Assembly: GCA_044225565.1 (NCBI GenBank)
Contig: JBGAIL010000250.1
Coordinates: 1-5,807, forward strand
Reading direction: 5' to 3'
Length of the DNA: 5,807 nucleotides
Source of the DNA: CAVXAE01 sp044225565
GTDB taxonomy: Bacteria > Pseudomonadota > Gammaproteobacteria > Steroidobacterales > Steroidobacteraceae
A model generated the notes under the pieces. The model ran no database searches and was not told where the DNA came from. It saw nothing but the letters and a program-made list of their open reading frames with translations. Below are positions 1 to 5,807 of this stretch, piece by piece. The translations under genes and the position numbers were made by a program. Within the stretch, counting starts at the first letter, position 1. The number at the start of each line of letters is the position of its first letter.

Positions 1-1534
1 CGCGCGGATCCGCGACGCCCTCACCGAAGATGTTGAACGGCACGCAGCCGCTGCCTGCTCCGGGAGTGAACGTGACGGCGTCCGGGAAGCTCGAGGGATC
101 GAGGTTCGAGCGGCAGGTCGGCTGCCCGGTGGACGGATCGATCACTGCGTCCGTCGCTGCGTAATACCGGTCCTGCAGGCGCTCACCGAATATCGAGCGC
201 GTCTTCGTGCGCCCCTGCACGTATGAAGCCTCGTATGAGACCCAGTCCCGGAGAGTGCCGCGCAACCCCACCACAGCGCGCATCGTACGCTGCTCGTAAT
301 GGGGCTCGTTCACCCCGTAGTCCATGTTGTCGCGCTCCACCAGCACGAGCCCGCCGGGAGCCACGGCACGGATGACGTCCGGGATGAAAGCATTGTCGGG
401 CTGGATGAAATCGCCGGCCTGGTAGGTGGGGAACGCGGAGCCGACCGCATCGTTCGCGGCGTACTTGAGCTCGATGAACGGCTCGACCGCGGGGCTCACT
501 TCGAAGTGCGAGATGAGGTTGACCACGTGGCGCTTCGCCTCGGTGCGCACCATGGAGGGATAGTCGTAGGCGCCCTGCAGCGAGCCGTTGCCGCCCACCG
601 AGAGGAAGTTCGGCAGGATGAGGCCGGGGTCGACCACCTCGCCCCTGCCGTTGAATTCCGGCACGTAGTCGAACTCGTACTCGCCGGTGTCCGGGTTGAG
701 GAAGCCGATGTCGTAGGCGCCGGAATTCGAGCCGTAGGGGATACGGATGTTGGCCTGCGGAATGTTGTCCGGAATCGACGGATCGTCCGGGAAATCCGGG
801 TCGGCCGGGTTCGCGGTGAGATAGACGATGTTCTCCGGGCGGTAGCGGTAACGCTCGCGGGCCCGCAGGCCATCGTCGTTGTCGAACTCGTAGGCGAGCG
901 CGACGTTGCCGCGGCCCTCCGCGAAATTCCTGCCGCCCACCACGGACAGATACTGTGTCTTGCCGTCGCCGCGTTGCGAGATGCCCACCTGGGGCCGCAC
1001 CGAGAGCCCTTCGAAATCCTTCTTCATGATGAAGTTGACGACGCCGGACACCGCGTCCGCGCCATACACGGCGGAAGCACCGCCGCTGATCACGTCCACA
1101 CGCTCGATGAGGTCGGTCGGAATGCTGTTGACGTCGACCGCCGAAGTGCCGGCCACGGCCGGCACGTGGCGGCGCCCGTCGACGAGCACCAGCGTTCGGT
1201 TCTCGCCCAGGTTGCGGAGGTTCAGCGTGTTGACGCCGGTCTGGGTGTCCGCCGGCGGGATGGGATTGCCGCCCGGCTGGTTGGTCCTGGATGCGGTCAG
1301 CGCCGGAATGTCGGCGAGGAATTCGACGATGCGCACCTTGCCGGAGGCCTCTATGTCCTCGGCGGAGGAGGTGACGATCGGCGAAGGCAGCTCGCTCTCC
1401 GGCCGCGCGATGCGCGAGCCGGTGACGACCACCTCTTGCACGGCCGACTCTTCCTGGGCGCCCGCGGGCGCGCCCGCCGCGGTGATGCTCAACGAAAACA
1501 GGATGGCGGCACCGACATCGCCCTGGGTACGCAT
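1..1534 (-). CDS. TonB-dependent outer-membrane receptor (N-terminal 511 residues; C-terminus beyond left edge)
   Basis: Outer-membrane beta-barrel transporter that would import a substrate using TonB-ExbBD energy; the substrate cannot be told. The ATG at 1534-1532 follows GGAGGG (1550-1545) by 10 nt, and an in-frame TAA at 1582-1580 bounds the frame with no other ATG or GTG between. A short signal peptide (about 1-26) ends in AGA before Gln27. The TonB-box-like EVVVTGSRI (34-42) follows. The plug (about 45-172) shows LRNLGENRTLVLVDGRR (106-122), VDVNSIPTDLIERVDV (133-148) and GGASAVYGADAVSGVVNFI (151-169), all typical of the large receptor family common in Xanthomonadales, Caulobacter and sphingomonads. 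After it come barrel strands and an acidic, proline-rich loop (about 200-270). Cys474 and Cys497 (GCVPFNIFG) match a cysteine pair that I recall as conserved in this family, probably a loop disulfide. Full-length relatives are about 900-1000 residues, so roughly half is missing at the edge. No frameshift was seen. Confidence 0.95.
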   Translation of the reverse strand, partial: MRTQGDVGAAILFSLSITAAGAPAGAQEESAVQEVVVTGSRIARPESELPSPIVTSSAEDIEASGKVRIVEFLADIPALTASRTNQPGGNPIPPADTQTGVNTLNLRNLGENRTLVLVDGRRHVPAVAGTSAVDVNSIPTDLIERVDVISGGASAVYGADAVSGVVNFIMKKDFEGLSVRPQVGISQRGDGKTQYLSVVGGRNFAEGRGNVALAYEFDNDDGLRARERYRYRPENIVYLTANPADPDFPDDPSIPDNIPQANIRIPYGSNSGAYDIGFLNPDTGEYEFDYVPEFNGRGEVVDPGLILPNFLSVGGNGSLQGAYDYPSMVRTEAKRHVVNLISHFEVSPAVEPFIELKYAANDAVGSAFPTYQAGDFIQPDNAFIPDVIRAVAPGGLVLVERDNMDYGVNEPHYEQRTMRAVVGLRGTLRDWVSYEASYVQGRTKTRSIFGERLQDRYYAATDAVIDPSTGQPTCRSNLDPSSFPDAVTFTPGAGSGCVPFNIFGEGVADPR

Positions 1535-1544
1535 GGTGACCGGG

Positions 1545-1550
1545 CCCTCC
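1545..1550 (-). promoter_or_regulatory. Ribosome binding site of the TonB-dependent receptor
   Basis: The minus strand reads GGAGGG 10 nt before the ATG at 1534. It is a strong Shine-Dalgarno match with slightly long spacing and supports the chosen start. Confidence 0.7.
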
Positions 1551-1578
1551 GGCAGCGTTGGTTTATCGTTATACCTAA

Positions 1579-1606
1579 ATTAAGAGCGCGCGGGCGCACT
1601 TGTCAA
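1579..1606 (-). promoter_or_regulatory. Putative sigma70-type promoter of the TonB-dependent receptor
   Basis: The minus strand has a perfect -35 box TTGACA (1606-1601), a 16-nt spacer and a -10-like CTTAAT (1584-1579, 4 of 6 matches to TATAAT). The region 1561-1584 is a clear AT-rich island in a very GC-rich sequence. Transcription would begin near 1572, leaving a leader of about 38 nt. A better -10 match, TATAAC (1573-1568), lies too far from the TTGACA (27 nt) and has no -35 of its own. The receptor is therefore probably expressed separately from the gltX-cysS unit upstream. Confidence 0.6.
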
Positions 1607-1625
1607 GCGGACGGGCGACGTCCGC
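1607..1625 (-). repeat. Inverted repeat (7-bp perfect arms, 5-nt loop) touching the receptor -35 box
   Basis: On the minus strand GCGGACG - TCGCC - CGTCCGC is followed directly by TTGACA. It can form a 7-bp GC-only or nearly GC-only hairpin in RNA reading through from cysS, but only two T residues follow, so it is not a classical intrinsic terminator. It could be a weak terminator for gltX-cysS, or a DNA site for a regulator of the receptor promoter. The overlapping palindrome GTCCGCGGAC (1620-1629) offers an alternative fold. Confidence 0.45.
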
Positions 1626-1646
1626 GGACAGGAGGGCTCGTGTGAT

Positions 1647-1660
1647 GCCGGCGAACCGGC
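1647..1660 (-). terminator. Small UUCG-loop hairpin after the cysS stop (possible 3' end structure)
   Basis: The minus strand reads GCCGG-TTCG-CCGGC, a perfect 5-bp stem with a UUCG loop, beginning 17 nt after the cysS TGA. No U-run follows, so it fits an RNA-stabilising 3' structure or part of a Rho-dependent end better than an intrinsic terminator. The closing pair is G-C rather than the especially stable C-G. Confidence 0.35.
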
Positions 1661-1677
1661 CCCCGCGCAGAAGCGGC

Positions 1678-3114
<1,437 letters not shown>

Positions 3115-3127
3115 GCTTCTCCGGTCT

Positions 3128-4534
3128 CTAGGCGAATCTGGCGAGCCGCTCGCGGGCCTGCCCAGGCGGCATCGCCTTGAGCAGGGGCGCGAGCTCCGGC
3201 CCGTGCGAGCGGCCCGTGAGCGCGAGTCGCAGGGGCTTGAAGAGGTCCGCTCCCTTGCGACCGGTGGCCGTCTTGATGGCGGACACGATGGCGGCGAGAT
3301 CGTTGCCGCTGGCTGCCGCCGCATCGCTACCCGCGGTGAAATACGCAGCGCCGGCGCTGCGCACCAGTTGCTCGTCCGCGGAATCGAGCGCCGGCGGCGC
3401 TCCGAAGACGATGCCGGCCCAGGCCTTCGCCTCGGAAGGCAGCACGATGTTGGGCAGCACTGCCTCGATGAACGCGCGGACCGAGGATTCCTCGAGCCCG
3501 GGAGGCAAGGCACCGGCGAGCCATTCGTGAGCCTCCTCCGGCGACAGATGATGCGCTGCCTGCTTCTGCCAGACATCGAGCTGCTGCTCGTCGAAACGCG
3601 AAGGCGCGCGCCCCAGGTGGCGGACGTCGAACGCCCGCGCCATCGCCTCGAGGTCGAGCAACCCGTGCTCGGAGGATGAGTGGCCGAGGCGGAACAGGTG
3701 ATTGACCATCGCCTTCGGCAGGTAGCCGCGCTCGCGATATTCCCTGACGCTGGTCGCGCCGTGGCGTTTGGAGAGCGGCGAGCCGTCGCTGCCGACGATG
3801 AGCGACACGTGCCCATAGCGTGGCGCACTCAGCCCGAGCGCTTCCAGGATCATCAGCTGACGCGGCGTATTGGTGAGATGGTCTTCGCCGCGCAACACGT
3901 GCGTGACGCCCATCTCCGCATCATCGACGGCGTTGCAGAAGAAGAATGCCGGCGTGCCGTCGCTGCGGCGCACGACGAAGTCGCCGATGTCGTCGGTAAG
4001 GAAGCTCTGCGGGCCATGCACGAAGTCTTCGAACTCGATGCGACGGCCCGCGCCTACGTGGAAGCGCCAGCTCGCAACCGCTCCCGCCGCCCGCTTCGCC
4101 TCGCGCTGCGCTTCGCTCAGATCGCGGCAGGTGCCCGCGTACCGGGGCGGCCTGCCGGCAGCCACCTGCGTCTTGCGCGCCACTTCGAGCTCGAGCGGCG
4201 TGCAATAGCAGGGATACGTACGTCCCGCCCGTTCCAGAGCGATGAAATGCCGCTCGTAACGCTTCGCCCGTTCCGACTGGAGATAGGGGCCGCGATCGTC
4301 GTCTTTGTCCGGGCCTGCGTCCCACTCGATGCCCAGCCAGCGCAGGTCGTCCATGAGCTGCCGGACGAGCTCCATCCGGCTGCGTGCCAGGTCCGTATCC
4401 TCGATGCGCAGCAGGAAGCGGCCGCCCGAATGCCTCGCCAGCAGCAGGCTGAACAGCGCCGTGCGGGCGTTACCCAGGTGCAGATCGCCCGTGGGACTCG
4501 GGGCGAAGCGCGCAATTGCGGGGGAATCGGCCAT
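3128..4534 (-). CDS. gltX: Glutamyl-tRNA synthetase (GluRS; possibly the GluRS2 type)
   Basis: Class Ic synthetase attaching glutamate to tRNA-Glu; some bacterial paralogues also charge tRNA-Gln for the GatCAB amidotransferase route. It has 468 residues, a normal length. The start is fixed by an in-frame TAA at 4546-4544, just before the ATG at 4534. Visible motifs are FAPSPTGDLHLGN (10-22; HIGH region as HLGN), LRIEDTD (42-48), a zinc-like site with Cys109, Cys111, Tyr132 and Cys136, THVLRGEDHLTNTPRQ (211-226) and the KMSKS equivalent LSKRHG (254-259). The C-terminal third looks helical, as in bacterial GluRS, not the beta-barrels of GlnRS. Against the E. coli enzyme as I recall it, Asn22 replaces the second Gly of HVGG and Asp138 stands where the fourth zinc ligand His127 would be. 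No Shine-Dalgarno precedes the start. The full C-terminal helical domain argues against the short Glu-queuosine tRNA(Asp) synthetase. Confidence 0.95.
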   Translation of the reverse strand: MADSPAIARFAPSPTGDLHLGNARTALFSLLLARHSGGRFLLRIEDTDLARSRMELVRQLMDDLRWLGIEWDAGPDKDDDRGPYLQSERAKRYERHFIALERAGRTYPCYCTPLELEVARKTQVAAGRPPRYAGTCRDLSEAQREAKRAAGAVASWRFHVGAGRRIEFEDFVHGPQSFLTDDIGDFVVRRSDGTPAFFFCNAVDDAEMGVTHVLRGEDHLTNTPRQLMILEALGLSAPRYGHVSLIVGSDGSPLSKRHGATSVREYRERGYLPKAMVNHLFRLGHSSSEHGLLDLEAMARAFDVRHLGRAPSRFDEQQLDVWQKQAAHHLSPEEAHEWLAGALPPGLEESSVRAFIEAVLPNIVLPSEAKAWAGIVFGAPPALDSADEQLVRSAGAAYFTAGSDAAAASGNDLAAIVSAIKTATGRKGADLFKPLRLALTGRSHGPELAPLLKAMPPGQARERLARFA

Positions 4535-4580
4535 CGCGGCATGTTACGGTATGCCGCCCGGGATCAGATAGGGTGCGCGG
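4535..4580. promoter_or_regulatory. 46-bp divergent intergenic region between gltX and the cyclophilin gene
   Basis: Both divergent units must be started from or around this gap, so at least one promoter probably reaches into a coding region. Toward gltX the minus strand has TAACAT (4546-4541), a 4 of 6 match to a -10 box, ending 6 nt before the ATG and without a good -35; used as such it would give a nearly leaderless mRNA. Toward the cyclophilin gene I see no convincing hexamers. AGGG (4570-4573), 7 nt before the ATG at 4581, is a plausible ribosome binding site. Promoter positions are inference. Confidence 0.4.
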
Positions 4581-5282
4581 ATGATCGGAAAATCGACGTT
4601 CTGGACGGTCCTGCTGCTGGCTGCCGCGCCGCTGGGCGCCGCGCCGCTCGTGGGCGTCACCACCAACATGGGCGAGTTCGTCATCGAGCTCAACCCGCAG
4701 CGCGCGCCGCTCACGGTGGAGAACTTCCTGAGGTACGTGAACGAAGGTTTCTACAACGGCACGCTGTTCCATCGCGTCGTCGCCAACTTCGTCGTGCAGG
4801 GCGGCGGCTATGCGGCGGCGGACAAGAAGCTCAAGAAGCCGCACGACTCCATTGCGAACGAATCCGGCAGCGGCCTGCAGAACTTGCGGGGCACCGTGGG
4901 CCTCGCGCGGGCCGAAGGCGCGCATTCCGGCAACTCGCAGTTCTATGTGAATCTCGCCGACAACCCCGACCTCGACCCGGTGCCGACCCGCTGGGGTTAC
5001 GCGGTGTTCGGCAAAGTGGTGCAGGGCATGGACGTGCTGGAGCGCATCGGTGTGATGCCCACGGGAGCCAGCGGCCCGTTCAAGAGCGAAGCGCCGCTGC
5101 AACAGGTGGTCATCGAGAAGGTGGTCGTACTGTCCGGCGCGGCGAATGTAGCGCCGGCACCTGCACCTGCCGACGCGAAGCCCGTATCGCCTGCCGCCGC
5201 GCCCGCGGACTCTACCGCGTCGCCACCAGCGGAATCGGCACCCCCTCCCTCGCCAGCCGAGGCGCCACCGCCGGCGCAGTGA
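4581..5282 (+). CDS. Exported cyclophilin-type peptidyl-prolyl cis-trans isomerase with Pro/Ala-rich tail
   Basis: Catalyses proline cis-trans isomerisation during protein folding, most likely in the periplasm. An N-terminal signal peptide (about 1-21: Lys4, then hydrophobic VLLLAAAPLG, ending GAA) precedes a single cyclophilin domain (about 22-184). Catalytic and binding motifs are FHRVVANFVVQGG (63-75; Phe63, Arg65, Gln73), GNSQFYVNL (117-125) and WGYAVFGKV (138-146). Trp138 falls where E. coli PpiA has Phe and human CypA has Trp121. Residues 186-233 form a low-complexity tail rich in Pro, Ala and Ser, absent from E. coli PpiA and PpiB and probably disordered. The gene holds the place of ppiB beside lpxH in E. 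coli, but that protein is cytoplasmic; by its signal peptide this one is PpiA-like, so no symbol is given. It lies 3 nt before lpxH, pointing to an operon. Confidence 0.93.
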   Translation: MIGKSTFWTVLLLAAAPLGAAPLVGVTTNMGEFVIELNPQRAPLTVENFLRYVNEGFYNGTLFHRVVANFVVQGGGYAAADKKLKKPHDSIANESGSGLQNLRGTVGLARAEGAHSGNSQFYVNLADNPDLDPVPTRWGYAVFGKVVQGMDVLERIGVMPTGASGPFKSEAPLQQVVIEKVVVLSGAANVAPAPAPADAKPVSPAAAPADSTASPPAESAPPPSPAEAPPPAQ

Positions 5283-5285
5283 TCG

Positions 5286-5807
5286 ATGGCGCGGCTGTTC
5301 GTCTCGGACCTGCACCTCGACTCAGCGGCGCCGGACGCCAACCGACAGTTCCTCGAGTTCCTGCGCACGTACGCGGCGGGCGCCGAAGCGCTCTACATCC
5401 TGGGCGACATGTTCGAATCGTGGATCGGTGACGATGAGACCGATGCCGAGAAGCTGCGCGTGTGCTCAGGACTGCGCGCGCTCACTGAGAGCGGCGTCCC
5501 CTGCTTCGTGCTGCATGGCAACCGTGACTTCCTGCTCGGCAGCGGCTTCAGCGCGAGCACCGGCGCCCAACTGCTGCCCGATCCCGTGGTGGCGGAACTC
5601 GACGGTGAGCGGGTGCTGATCACACACGGTGATGCCTTGTGCACGGACGACCACTCGTATCAGGAATTGAGGACGGTGGTTCGTGACGAGGGCTGGCAGA
5701 AGCGGTTTCTCTCCTTGCCCCTCGACGTGCGCGAGCAATTCGCCAATCGCGCGCGTGCAGGAAGCAAGGCGCACACGGCCCGCACGCAACCGATGATCAT
5801 GGACGTG
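5286..5807 (+). CDS. lpxH: UDP-2,3-diacylglucosamine diphosphatase LpxH (5' 174 codons; 3' end beyond right edge)
   Basis: Peripheral inner-membrane metallo-phosphoesterase that cleaves UDP-2,3-diacylglucosamine to lipid X and UMP, the fourth step of lipid A synthesis. The start MARLFVSDLHL is collinear with E. coli MATLFIADLHL. Metal ligands Asp8 and His10 (SDLH), Asp41 (ILGDMFE), Asn79 and Arg80 (HGNRDFLLG) and His114 (THGDALCTDD) fall at exactly the E. coli positions. FESWIGDD (43-50) and the last visible residues MIMDV also match. The two late metal-binding histidines (E. coli His195 and His197) would lie past the edge. About 174 of roughly 240 residues are seen and no defect is visible. 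There is no clear Shine-Dalgarno; with only 3 nt after the upstream TGA, translation is probably coupled. Confidence 0.97.
   Translation, partial: MARLFVSDLHLDSAAPDANRQFLEFLRTYAAGAEALYILGDMFESWIGDDETDAEKLRVCSGLRALTESGVPCFVLHGNRDFLLGSGFSASTGAQLLPDPVVAELDGERVLITHGDALCTDDHSYQELRTVVRDEGWQKRFLSLPLDVREQFANRARAGSKAHTARTQPMIMDV

Noticed and set aside
1568..1573. TATAAC as the receptor -10 box
   Set aside because: A 5 of 6 match, but 27 nt from the TTGACA and with no -35 or extended -10 TG at the proper distance; CTTAAT at 16 nt fits better.
299..1645. Long plus-strand open frame (448 codons) opposite the receptor, plus a second at 906-1583
   Set aside because: It lies antisense to a gene with clear plug motifs, its His/Asp/Arg/Val-rich protein resembles no family, and long antisense frames are expected in GC-rich DNA.
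3115..3828. Apparent 238-residue N-terminal extension of CysRS reaching into gltX
   Set aside because: It is the out-of-frame reading of gltX and low-quality Ser/Arg-rich sequence; CysRS begins at MIRIHNS with its own ribosome binding site.
4470..5315. Minus-strand open frame of 281 codons opposite the cyclophilin gene
   Set aside because: Arg/Gly/His-rich shadow overlapping both the divergent gap and gltX; no domain seen.
3680..5431. Plus-strand open frame of 583 codons across gltX, the cyclophilin gene and lpxH
   Set aside because: It runs antisense to gltX and out of frame with the two plus-strand genes; an artefact of high GC.

Overview
The window is about 65% GC by eye. It looks like an ordinary chromosomal piece from a high-GC gammaproteobacterium, probably near Xanthomonadales, Nevskiales or Steroidobacterales. 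This rests on the cysS / ppi / lpxH neighbourhood, which I recall from E. coli and Pseudomonas, on the presence of lpxH (Gram-negative lipid A synthesis), and on a large TonB-dependent receptor of the type with the GGASAVYGADAVSGVVNF plug motif that is abundant in those orders. The assignment is inference; no rRNA or other taxonomic marker is present.

Layout. Positions 1-1534 (minus strand) hold the first 511 codons of a TonB-dependent outer-membrane receptor that runs off the left edge. Positions 1535-1677 are non-coding. They hold the receptor's ribosome binding site, a good sigma70-like promoter, a 7-bp inverted repeat touching its -35 box, and a small UUCG-loop hairpin just after the cysS stop. 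Positions 1678-4534 (minus strand) are a two-gene unit, gltX then cysS, with 13 nt between them. A 46-bp divergent gap (4535-4580) separates gltX from a plus-strand pair: an exported cyclophilin-type peptidyl-prolyl isomerase (4581-5282) and, 3 nt later, lpxH (5286 to the right edge, 174 codons, incomplete).

How the genes work together. gltX and cysS supply charged tRNAs for translation. The cyclophilin most likely helps fold proteins in the periplasm, and LpxH makes lipid X for lipid A, so the plus-strand pair both serve the cell envelope. The receptor has its own promoter and looks like a separate nutrient-uptake gene next to the housekeeping block.

I found no mobile element, CRISPR array, tRNA or rRNA, and no convincing new system. 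The points most worth a second look are the GluRS sitting where, from memory, pseudomonads carry glnS; its altered HIGH and zinc motifs and missing Shine-Dalgarno; the tryptophan in the cyclophilin active site and its Pro/Ala tail; and the inverted repeat against the receptor's -35 box.
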